In this document: positions 1 through 5,520 of the stretch, in pieces
How positions within the stretch are numbered: position 1 is the stretch's first letter
How the letters are laid out: the number at the start of each line of letters is the position of its first letter
Origin: Ruminococcus difficilis
GTDB taxonomy: Bacteria; Bacillota_A; Clostridia; Oscillospirales; Acutalibacteraceae
Direction: 5' to 3'
Length of the DNA: 8,751 nucleotides
Assembly: GCF_016680995.1 (NCBI RefSeq)
Contig: NZ_JAEQMG010000196.1
Span: 1 to 8,751, forward strand
The notes under the pieces: model-generated
What the model was told of the DNA's origin: nothing
Database searches by the model: none
What the model saw: the letters and a program-made list of their open reading frames with translations, nothing else
Translations under genes and position numbers: made by a program

Positions 1-51
1 CATCGCTGCGGCCAGAGCACCTGTCAATAGAATCGCTAATAGCTTATTCAT
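1..51 (-). CDS. Secreted or lipoprotein gene, N-terminal fragment (signal peptide only)
   Basis: Reading the minus strand from the ATG at 51 gives MNKLLAILLTGALAAAM, which then leaves the window. This is a classic start of an exported protein: a positively charged N-terminus (Asn-Lys) followed by a hydrophobic Leu/Ala core. In clostridia such starts often belong to solute-binding lipoproteins, but the lipobox or cleavage site is outside the window, so the product cannot be named. No strong Shine-Dalgarno sequence is visible before the ATG, only a GTGGA about 6 nt upstream, and a GC-rich palindrome (63-81) lies in what would be its 5' leader. The gene diverges from the IS110 transposase, whose left end lies within about 70-75 bp of this start codon, so insertion may have separated the gene from its promoter. 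Confidence 0.5.
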   Translation of the reverse strand, partial: MNKLLAILLTGALAAAM

Positions 52-62
52 ATTAATCCACA

Positions 63-81
63 TGCCGGTGCGGCACCGGCA
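63..81. repeat. Perfect GC-rich palindrome (8-bp stem, 3-nt loop)
   Basis: TGCCGGTG and CACCGGCA pair perfectly around a CGG loop. No T-tract follows on either side, so it is not a convincing intrinsic terminator. It lies in the 5' leader of the minus-strand gene that starts at 51 and just outside the probable left end of the IS110 element. It may be a leader hairpin, a REP-like palindrome or a protein-binding site. Some IS110/IS1111 elements are known to insert near REP palindromes, but here the palindrome is uninterrupted. Confidence 0.6.
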
Positions 82-93
82 CAAATAGAGATG

Positions 94-122
94 AAAACGG
101 AAGCCGCAAAATTTCCCGTTTT
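94..122. repeat. Inverted repeat AAAACGG / CCGTTTT
   Basis: AAAACGG at 94-100 is complementary to CCGTTTT at 116-122, with a 15-nt loop in which AA (101-102) and TT (113-114) can extend the stem past a bulged C. The A-run before and T-run after give it the look of a short bidirectional terminator. It lies between the minus-strand gene and the IS110 leader, so it is either flanking DNA that insulates the two divergent units or part of the IS left end. I cannot decide which. Confidence 0.4.
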
Positions 123-123
123 C

Positions 124-132
124 TGTTATACT
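124..132 (+). promoter_or_regulatory. Extended -10 promoter element before the IS110 leader RNA
   Basis: TGTTATACT contains a TGn extension followed by TATACT, one base from the TATAAT consensus. There is no TTGACA-like hexamer 16-18 bp upstream (that stretch is purine-rich GCCGCAAA), so it would work as an extended -10 promoter or gain a -35 in the circular intermediate. TTGGAA at 1678-1683 near the right end is a candidate partner, but with a CT core it gives a spacer of only 15 bp. Transcription would start near 139. Confidence 0.45.
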
Positions 133-138
133 GTACTT

Positions 139-325
139 GAAGGAAGGCACACTACAAAGCACGGTAGGGTGAGTTGTTCTCAGCTCTACGTCTGTAAGAC
201 AGTATATTAATCAGTGTAAGAGTCACCTTTCAAGCACAGATAAGTAAGTCCATCGAGTCCGCACACTAAGAATTGTTTAAATTCTGGTAGTTTAATGTGT
301 GGTGGCTCAGTCACTGCCTTTCTCT
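139..325 (+). ncRNA. Candidate IS110 bridge RNA (seekRNA) region
   Basis: IS110-group elements are known to encode, between their left end and the recombinase gene, a structured RNA of roughly 150-200 nt whose internal loops select target and donor DNA. This segment has the right place and size. Visible structure: GAGTTG (171-176) pairs with CAGCTC (181-186) around a TTCT loop, extended by GTA (164-166) with TAC (187-189). GTCT (190-193) pairs with AGAC (197-200). AGAATT (269-274) pairs with AATTCT (280-285), continued by ACTA (265-268) with TAGT (288-291) and CAC (262-264) with GTG (299-301), leaving GG and TTAATGT unpaired on the 3' side as an internal loop. GCACACTA occurs twice (147-154, 261-268). 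The 3' end is a guess. The fold was made by eye. Confidence 0.5.
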
Positions 326-348
326 ACTATTACGAAAGGAGTGCAGTT

Positions 349-1620
349 ATGAAACTCACATATCCAATCTGTTGTGGCGTCGATGTTCACAAAACCTTTC
401 TCGTTGCCACAATCATCACAAGTGATTTTGAATCACCCAAATACAAGCAAAAACGCTTCTCCACTTTCTACAGAGGCTTGCTTGAATTCAAGCAATGGCT
501 CCTTGACAACAACTGCAAGGACGTTTGTATGGAGAGCACAGGCAAGTATTGGGTGCCCGTTTGGAACGCTCTTGAAGATTCCATCCATGTTGTCATCGCA
601 AACCCCAAATGGGTTTCTGCTGTTAAGGGCAACAAAGATGACAAGAAGGATTCAAAATGGATCGGCGATTTGTTCCGTATGGGTCTGGTTCCAAGCAGCT
701 ATATACCCGAAAAGGATATTCGCGTTCTGCGTGAATTTACGCGCTATCGCAGCAAGCTCGTGTCCATGCGTTCCAGTGAGAAGTGCCGTTTTCAAAACGC
801 TTTCACCGTGTGTAATTTGACGCTGGACGCAGTTGTCTCTGATATGTTTGGCAAATCCGCGACCGATATTGAAAACTATCTGCTTGAATCCGACTCCGTT
901 GACCCTAACCACTGCGTTTCTCTGCTTCGCGGTAGTCTTAAAAAGAAATCCGAAGAGATTATTAACGCAGTAGAAGGCTTCAATATGACGGCTGAACAGA
1001 AGGAAAGGGCTCGCATCATTCAAGGTCATTTCGCCGATATTGACAATCGTATTGCTCAAGTTGACGAAGTAATCGGCAGACTTGTTTCCGAGTACGAAGG
1101 AGCCATTTCGCTTCTGTGTACGATTCCCGGAATTGACCGTCGCCTTGCCATAACGATTATTTCGGAAATTGGTACCGATATGTCACAGTTTGGTTCTTCC
1201 AAACGTCTCTGCAATTGGGCAGGGCTTTCTCCTGGAAGAAACCAATCTGCGGGTAAAAAGAAATCCGTTAAGATTTCACGTGCGGGTGTTTATCTAAAAC
1301 CCGCTTTGGTTGAAGCGGCTCACGCCGCCGTAAAGGCAACTGCAGCAAATCCGTATTTTAGAATTAAGTACGGACGTATTATGCAGCGCCGCGGTAAAAA
1401 GCGTGCCATTATTGCCATAGCAAGAATGATGCTCACTTCTATTTTTGCAATGTTCTCCACCGGCGAAGTCTTTAATCCGAGTGATATTCTGAAATTTGAT
1501 ATGCCGGAAGAGTTGAAGAAAAAACAAACTCTTTCTGCGGCTAAAGACGCTGTAAAGCTTCTTGTGTCACTGGGACTTGTTGCTGAGAATTCTATCTCTC
1601 TTCAGCCATTGGCAAGTTGA
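349..1620 (+). CDS. IS110-family transposase (DEDD/serine recombinase)
   Basis: A 423-residue protein, full length for the family. The N-terminal RuvC-like DEDD domain starts with CGVDVHK and shows the acidic residues Asp12, Glu62 (MESTGKYW), Asp98 and Asp101 (KDDKKD). A helical linker rich in charged residues follows (about 190-250). The C-terminal Transposase_20 domain (about 252-345) has the typical TIPGID, FGSSKRLCNWAGLSPG and NQSAGKK segments; Ser300 in the last is the expected catalytic serine that attacks DNA. All key residues are present, so it is probably active. ATG 349 is preferred to the upstream in-frame GTG at 295 because AAAGGAG (335-341) sits 7 nt before it and the protein then begins as its relatives do. 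In the IS110 group this protein works with a guide RNA from the upstream leader. It carries no other cargo. Confidence 0.93.
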   Translation: MKLTYPICCGVDVHKTFLVATIITSDFESPKYKQKRFSTFYRGLLEFKQWLLDNNCKDVCMESTGKYWVPVWNALEDSIHVVIANPKWVSAVKGNKDDKKDSKWIGDLFRMGLVPSSYIPEKDIRVLREFTRYRSKLVSMRSSEKCRFQNAFTVCNLTLDAVVSDMFGKSATDIENYLLESDSVDPNHCVSLLRGSLKKKSEEIINAVEGFNMTAEQKERARIIQGHFADIDNRIAQVDEVIGRLVSEYEGAISLLCTIPGIDRRLAITIISEIGTDMSQFGSSKRLCNWAGLSPGRNQSAGKKKSVKISRAGVYLKPALVEAAHAAVKATAANPYFRIKYGRIMQRRGKKRAIIAIARMMLTSIFAMFSTGEVFNPSDILKFDMPEELKKKQTLSAAKDAVKLLVSLGLVAENSISLQPLAS

Positions 1621-1639
1621 TTTTTCCTCTCTAGGTGGT

Positions 1640-1666
1640 GGGCTTGCTTTGCTGCGCCCTTTTTTT
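1640..1666 (+). terminator. Weak intrinsic terminator after the IS110 transposase
   Basis: GGGC (1640-1643) pairs with GCCC (1656-1659), with an inner GC/GC pair possible around TTT, and is followed directly by seven T (1660-1666). It begins 20 nt after the transposase stop. The stem is short, so termination may be partial. Confidence 0.5.
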
Positions 1667-1721
1667 CTATCGCTGAGTTGGAATTGTTTTCACACTATTT
1701 ACCATACTCAAAATAAAAGAC

Positions 1722-1751
1722 CTTACGCCACTTACGCCAAAACTTACGCCA
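1722..1751. repeat. Three direct 9-bp repeats CTTACGCCA
   Basis: Exact copies at 1722-1730, 1731-1739 and 1743-1751: the first two abut and the third follows after AAA. Centre spacing is 9 and 12 bp, close to one helical turn, so the copies lie on roughly one face of DNA. They sit about 65-90 bp upstream of the TTGACA promoter. They could be a regulator site array, iteron-like sites or slippage products. No regulator gene lies in the window to link them to. Confidence 0.7.
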
Positions 1752-1813
1752 AATGGAACAACCGGAACAAAAGAAATGGCTTATCCTCTACGGAAATAGT
1801 CAGTTTATGGCTC

Positions 1814-1841
1814 TTGACAGATGTAGGATTTATGGTAGAAT
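1814..1841 (+). promoter_or_regulatory. Sigma-A promoter P1 upstream of the polyamine operon
   Basis: A perfect TTGACA (1814-1819), a 16-bp spacer and TAGAAT (1836-1841, one mismatch to TATAAT). Transcription would start near 1848, about 460 nt before speA. It lies downstream of the CTTACGCCA repeats. Confidence 0.6.
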
Positions 1842-1888
1842 TTTGGCAATTTTAAATACTAAATCAAACAGTAATTTCAAAAAATATC

Positions 1889-1917
1889 TTGAAAAAATAC
1901 GGAATATATTATATAAT
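1889..1917 (+). promoter_or_regulatory. Sigma-A promoter P2 upstream of the polyamine operon
   Basis: TTGAAA (1889-1894, one mismatch), the optimal 17-bp spacer and a perfect TATAAT (1912-1917). Transcription would start near 1924. This is the best promoter in the window and the likely main start of the leader-speA transcript. Confidence 0.75.
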
Positions 1918-1923
1918 CAATCA

Positions 1924-2296
1924 TTGTGAGAAGGGGTTTGAGTTTCAGAGTCCCTCCAAAGCGATTTTTACGAACCACTCATTAAAGAGTTAAGGCATAC
2001 GGACAGCCGGGTTCACTGCCGATTGGTGGGTTTATCCACTTTATTGATTTTATACTTTCGTTTTGATAAGTCGGTTGTCGGATAATCAATGCAGAATATC
2101 CTGTTATACAGACTTATGAAACGGTCAATAAGAGTAGTAAAAGTATTTGTTGCTATATAGGCTCTGCGTACCCTTTTATCTGATGATGTGTGGTTATCGG
2201 TTTTCCGAAAAAGAATTTTTTCGGGTATTTATGGCAATCACGAATATCACCGAAAAATTTACGCAAGCTGTCTGTTGGGTCAGTTTGCGTTTTTTT
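1924..2296 (+). promoter_or_regulatory. Long structured leader RNA of the polyamine operon (candidate riboswitch or attenuator)
   Basis: About 370 nt from the predicted P2 start to a terminator just before speA. Hairpins seen by eye: GTGG/CCAC around GTTTAT (about 2025-2039), GGATA/TATCC (about 2079-2100), CTTAT/ATAAG (about 2112-2131) and a strong CCGAAAAA/TTTTTCGG stem (2205-2212 with 2217-2224, loop GAAT). A second CCGAAAAA at 2250-2257 could compete for the same T-rich arm. GCTCTGCGT (2161-2169) can pair with ACGCAAGC (2261-2268) with one bulged C; this would occupy the 5' arm of the terminator and so act as an antiterminator. I do not recognise T-box, lysine, SAM or guanidine-I signatures. 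Polyamine, arginine or agmatine sensing is a guess from the genes controlled. Confidence 0.55.
2261..2296 (+). terminator. Intrinsic terminator in the speA leader (attenuator)
   Basis: ACGCAAGCTG (2261-2270) pairs with CAGTTTGCGT (2281-2290) in a continuous 10-bp stem (one G-U), with a 10-nt loop and seven T (2290-2296). It ends 15 nt before the speA ATG and just before its Shine-Dalgarno sequence. P2 transcripts must read through it to express the operon. No gene precedes it on this strand that it could serve, except the IS110 transposase 640 nt away, which has its own terminator-like hairpin. Confidence 0.8.
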
Positions 2297-2311
2297 GTGC
2301 TGAGGTTTATT

Positions 2312-3769
2312 ATGGGAGAAGAAAGAAAACTTAATCAAAATCATGCCCCTATTTATGAGGCACTGGAAAATTTTCGTAAGATGCGTGTTGTGCCGTTCGA
2401 TGTTCCCGGACACAAACACGGCAGGGGAAATCCTGAACTGACTGAATTTCTGGGAAAACAATGTGTAAGTATTGATGTCAACAGCATGAAACCGCTGGAT
2501 AACCTTTGTCACCCTGTTTCTGTCATCAAAGAGGCAGAACTGCTTTGTGCGGACGCATTCGGTGCTTATCATGCTTTTCTGATGGTAGGCGGAACAACCA
2601 GTTCCGTACAGAGTATGGTGTTATCGGTCTGTAAGCGTGGCGATAAAATCATACTGCCACGGAATGTTCACCGCAGTGTGATTAATGCGTTGGTGCTTTG
2701 CGGTGCAATTCCTGTTTATGTCAATCCCGAAGTGGATACAAAGTTAGGAATATCTCTTGGTATGAAAAGGGAACAGGTAGCCAAAGCGATTGAAGAAAAT
2801 CCCGATGCGGTTGCGGTTTTAGTCAACAATCCCACCTATTACGGAATATGCAGTGATATGAAAGCGATTGTTGCCATGGCACACAAGGCAGGTATGTATT
2901 GTCTTGCTGATGAAGCACACGGAACACATTTCTATTTTGGTGAAAATATGCCGATATCTGCGATGAAAGCGGGAGCAGATATGGCTTCTGTTTCCATGCA
3001 CAAAAGCGGAGGAAGTCTTACACAGTCCAGTCTTTTGCTGATGGGAAAGAATGTCAATGCAGGACACGTCCGTCAGATTATCAACCTGACACAGACAACA
3101 TCAGGAAGTTATTTACTGATGTCCAGTCTGGATATCAGCAGACGTAATTTAGTACTGCGTGGCAGGAAAGTCTTTGCCAAAGTAGTAAATATGGCGGAAT
3201 ATGCCCGTGAGGAAATCAATGCCATAGGAGGCTATTACGCTTTCGGAAAAGAACTCATCAACGGTAATTCCGTTTTTGACTTTGACCCGACAAAACTGAG
3301 TGTTCATACCAGAGATATCGGTCTGGCAGGCATTGAAGTCTATGACATTCTGCGTGATGAATACGATATTCAGATAGAATTCGGTGATATCGGCAATATA
3401 CTGGCATATCTTTCCATAGGCGACCGCAGACAGGAACTGGAAAGACTGGTAAGTGCATTGGCAGAGATAAGACGCAGATATCAGAAAGACAGCAGTGGTC
3501 TGCTCAGTCAGGAATATATCGACCCCGAAGTGGTAACCAGTCCGCAGGAAGCCTTTTATGCCAAAAAGCACAGTGTTCCTCTCAGAGAAAGTGTTGGTTG
3601 TATATGCAGTGAATTTGTCATGTGCTATCCTCCCGGTATTCCGATTTTAGCCCCGGGAGAACGCATTACGCCCGAAATTCTTGACTATATTGAATATGCC
3701 AAATTAAAGGGCTGTTCCATGACAGGACCTGAAGACCCTGATATCTTAAATCTGAATGTTTTGGTGTAA
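2312..3769 (+). CDS. speA: Arginine decarboxylase, PLP fold-type I (Orn/Lys/Arg decarboxylase family)
   Basis: A 485-residue cytoplasmic enzyme of the short Bacillus SpeA/YaaO type. It is expected to decarboxylate arginine to agmatine; lysine or ornithine cannot be excluded from sequence alone, but the agmatinase-type gene two places on favours arginine. Visible signature: VPGHKHG at 31-37, the PLP-phosphate loop GGTTSSVQ, DEAHG at 200-204 (Asp200 contacts the PLP ring nitrogen), the PLP lysine Lys231 in SMHKSGGSLTQSS, and the C-terminal domain with YPPGIPILAPGE. ATG 2312 is chosen because TGAGGT (2301-2306) lies 5 nt upstream and relatives begin close to NHAPIYEAL. The frame stays open upstream to a TTG at 2147, but that stretch runs through the terminator hairpin and has no homologous look. 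It is first in a five-gene operon, with a 11-nt gap to speE. Confidence 0.9.
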   Translation: MGEERKLNQNHAPIYEALENFRKMRVVPFDVPGHKHGRGNPELTEFLGKQCVSIDVNSMKPLDNLCHPVSVIKEAELLCADAFGAYHAFLMVGGTTSSVQSMVLSVCKRGDKIILPRNVHRSVINALVLCGAIPVYVNPEVDTKLGISLGMKREQVAKAIEENPDAVAVLVNNPTYYGICSDMKAIVAMAHKAGMYCLADEAHGTHFYFGENMPISAMKAGADMASVSMHKSGGSLTQSSLLLMGKNVNAGHVRQIINLTQTTSGSYLLMSSLDISRRNLVLRGRKVFAKVVNMAEYAREEINAIGGYYAFGKELINGNSVFDFDPTKLSVHTRDIGLAGIEVYDILRDEYDIQIEFGDIGNILAYLSIGDRRQELERLVSALAEIRRRYQKDSSGLLSQEYIDPEVVTSPQEAFYAKKHSVPLRESVGCICSEFVMCYPPGIPILAPGERITPEILDYIEYAKLKGCSMTGPEDPDILNLNVLV

Positions 3770-3780
3770 GGAGTGTTTTT

Positions 3781-4641
3781 ATGGAATTATGGTTCAGTGA
3801 GTTTCATGCTCCCGATGTCAAGCACAGTATCAAAGTAAAACGACATCTTTATTCGGAAACAAGTGACTATCAGCAGATTGATATTTTTGAAACCTTTGAG
3901 TTCGGACGTGTTCTTGCTCTGGACGGCAATGTTATGCTGACAGAACGTGATGAGTTCATCTATGACGAAATGATTACTCATGTTCCTATGTCGGTTCACC
4001 CGAATATCAGAGATATTCTGATTATCGGTGTGGGCGATGGCGGTGTTGTGGGACAGCTGACACGGTATAAAACGGTAGAACGCATAGACCTTGTGGAAAT
4101 GGATCCATTGGTTCTTGACGCTTGCCGAAAATATCTGCCTGAAAATTCCAGTCAGCTCAACGACAGCCGTGTCAATATTTATTTTGACAATGCCCTGCGG
4201 TTTATCCGCCGTTGTAAGGAAGAATATGATTTGATTATTGTGGACTCTCCCGACCCTTTCGGCCCCTCAGAAGGCTTTTTTACCAGAGAATTTTATGGTA
4301 TCTGTTACAATGCTCTGAAAAGTGACGGTATTATGGTAAATCAGCAGGGAAGTCCGTTTTATAAACACGATGCAGAAGCAATGAAAAGAAGTCATAAAAG
4401 AATTGCCAGCACATTTCCTGTCAGCAGGGTCTATCAGGCACATATTCCCACCTATGCGGCAGGATACTGGCTTTTCGGGTTTGCCAGCAAAAAGTATCAC
4501 CCTATTGACGATTTGAATGTGGAAAAATGGCTGGCACTTCATCTGACAACCCAGTATTATACCACAAAACTGCATATCGGGTCTTTTTATCTGCCCGCAT
4601 TTTTAGAGAGAATGTTGGAGGAGGTGGAACAGTCATGCTGA
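3781..4641 (+). CDS. speE: Spermidine synthase-like aminopropyltransferase
   Basis: 286 residues, normal family length. The family transfers an aminopropyl group from decarboxylated S-adenosylmethionine to putrescine or another amine. Visible: the N-terminal beta domain with YQQIDIFET and FGRVLALDGNVMLTERDEF, YDEM at 61-64, the methyltransferase-fold loop GVGDGG at 83-88, the acidic pair Glu106/Asp108 that binds the nucleoside ribose, Asp136, and the catalytic loop DSPDPFGP at 155-162 with Asp155 and Asp158. These residues are intact, so it should be a working aminopropyltransferase. The amine acceptor is uncertain: no speD gene is nearby to supply its donor, and the two last genes of the operon already give a spermidine route. 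AAGGAG (3768-3773) overlaps the speA stop and lies 7 nt before the ATG. Its 3' end overlaps speB by 7 nt. Confidence 0.9.
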   Translation: MELWFSEFHAPDVKHSIKVKRHLYSETSDYQQIDIFETFEFGRVLALDGNVMLTERDEFIYDEMITHVPMSVHPNIRDILIIGVGDGGVVGQLTRYKTVERIDLVEMDPLVLDACRKYLPENSSQLNDSRVNIYFDNALRFIRRCKEEYDLIIVDSPDPFGPSEGFFTREFYGICYNALKSDGIMVNQQGSPFYKHDAEAMKRSHKRIASTFPVSRVYQAHIPTYAAGYWLFGFASKKYHPIDDLNVEKWLALHLTTQYYTTKLHIGSFYLPAFLERMLEEVEQSC

Positions 4642-5492
4642 AACCCAATATTGAAAGTTTTATCGGCTGTGACAGTGATTATGAAAATGCCGATATTGTT
4701 CTTTTCGGAACGCCGTTTGATTCGACAACCAGTTTTCGTCCGGGAGCAAGGTTTGGTTGTTCGGCAATACGGCACGAAAGTTTCGGACTGGAAACATTCA
4801 GTCCTTATCAGAACAAGGATTTGACAGACTGCCGTATATTTGACAGCGGTGATTTGGAATTATGTTTCGGAAAAGCGGAACTGGCTTTGCAGGATATTGA
4901 AGACCGTGCGTCAGAGATTCTAAAAGATAACAAACTGCCTGTTATGATAGGCGGAGAACATTTGGTAACACTGGGTAGTGTGAGAGCAGTATACCGAAAA
5001 TATCCTGATTTGCACATTATCCATTTTGATGCACACGCTGATTTACGCAACGATTATTTAGGAGCAGAATTAAGTCATGCCTGTGTCATGCGACGCTGTC
5101 ATGATTTGTTGGGCGATAACAGAATTCATCAGTTCTGTATAAGAAGCGGAGAAAAAGCGGAATTTGTCTTTGCCGAAAAACATACAGATATTCATTTGTT
5201 TTCTTTTGACGGTCTTGACGAAGTGGTGGAATATTTGCAACAGTCACAGATACCCGTCTATTTTACGATTGATTTGGACTGTTTAGACCCGTCAGTTTTT
5301 TCGGGAACAGGTACACCCGAAGCAGGCGGTGTACCGTTCAGTCAGTTGCTGACAGCGTTAATCAAAGTCAGCAGAACCAACATTGTGGGAGCAGATATCA
5401 ATGAGTTAGCCCCTATGTTAGACAGTAGCGGTGTATCAACAGCAGTTGCCTGTAAAGTTCTGCGGGAATTGCTGTTGGCTGTCAGTCACTGA
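4635..5492 (+). CDS. speB: Agmatinase-type ureohydrolase (arginase/agmatinase family)
   Basis: 285 residues, full length. It is a binuclear manganese hydrolase expected to split agmatine into putrescine and urea. The metal ligands are all present: His109 in GGEH (106-109), Asp132/His134/Asp136 in DAHAD, and Asp213/Asp215 in TIDLDCLDP. The GTGTPEAGG signature follows (224-232). The start is the ATG inside the end of speE (overlap 4635-4641), with a very strong GGAGGAGGTGG (4617-4627) 7 nt upstream; the overlap implies translational coupling. In an alternative pathway the same fold cleaves N1-aminopropylagmatine to spermidine, so the substrate depends on how the operon works. Arginase or guanidinobutyrase are less likely given speA in the operon. 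Confidence 0.9.
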   Translation: MLKPNIESFIGCDSDYENADIVLFGTPFDSTTSFRPGARFGCSAIRHESFGLETFSPYQNKDLTDCRIFDSGDLELCFGKAELALQDIEDRASEILKDNKLPVMIGGEHLVTLGSVRAVYRKYPDLHIIHFDAHADLRNDYLGAELSHACVMRRCHDLLGDNRIHQFCIRSGEKAEFVFAEKHTDIHLFSFDGLDEVVEYLQQSQIPVYFTIDLDCLDPSVFSGTGTPEAGGVPFSQLLTALIKVSRTNIVGADINELAPMLDSSGVSTAVACKVLRELLLAVSH

Positions 5493-5520
5493 TATTCAGA
5501 ATAAAGGAGATTATGTTAAT

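Larger units (their letters stand above)
118..1696 (+). mobile_element. IS110-family insertion sequence (boundaries approximate)
   Basis: The element consists of a non-coding left segment of about 230 nt, a complete DEDD recombinase gene and a short right segment. IS110 elements have no terminal inverted repeats and usually leave little or no target duplication, so ends cannot be read off directly. Candidate limits: the hexamer GTTTTC occurs at 118-123 and again at 1686-1691, and a CT dinucleotide (the core known for IS621-type elements) lies close by on both sides, at 123-124 and 1695-1696. The -10 box at 127-132 near the left end with no good -35 upstream fits IS110 elements in which joining the right end to the left end in the circular form completes the promoter. 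True ends need comparison with an empty site or a second copy. Confidence 0.6.
1697..1923. other. Intergenic region between IS110 and the speA leader
   Basis: AT-rich stretch with no convincing gene. It holds the triple CTTACGCCA repeat and two sigma-A promoters, listed separately. A 58-codon frame (1753-1929) starts at an ATG with no Shine-Dalgarno sequence, contains both promoters and matches nothing I recognise, so I do not call it a gene. No tRNA or rRNA is seen. Confidence 0.6.

Noticed and set aside
295..348. GTG start at 295 for the IS110 transposase
   Set aside because: The added 18 residues overlap the structured leader RNA and have no ribosome binding site; ATG 349 has AAAGGAG at 7 nt.
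652..1059. Minus-strand frames inside the transposase and inside the polyamine genes
   Set aside because: They mirror the coding frame of clear genes on the plus strand, lack ribosome binding sites and show no domain motifs.
1562..1855. 97-codon frame overlapping the transposase end and the repeats
   Set aside because: Starts inside the transposase gene in another frame, crosses the terminator, and has repeats encoding TYA-type strings. No family resemblance.
1753..1929. 58-codon frame starting MEQPEQKKWLILYGNS, with a faint look of a small transposon excisionase
   Set aside because: No Shine-Dalgarno sequence, both predicted promoters lie inside it, and the similarity is only to a WLI-GN pattern. 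Not enough to call a gene.
1924..2260. Known riboswitch classes (T-box, lysine, SAM, guanidine-I) in the speA leader
   Set aside because: None of the conserved sequence blocks I know for these classes is present, such as the T-box antiterminator TGGNACC. Kept as an unclassified leader.
2147..2311. Upstream extension of the speA frame from TTG 2147, or an in-frame ATG at 2231 as a longer start or leader peptide
   Set aside because: It runs through the terminator hairpin, lacks a good ribosome binding site, and adds residues unlike any decarboxylase N-terminus. ATG 2312 has a well-placed TGAGGT.
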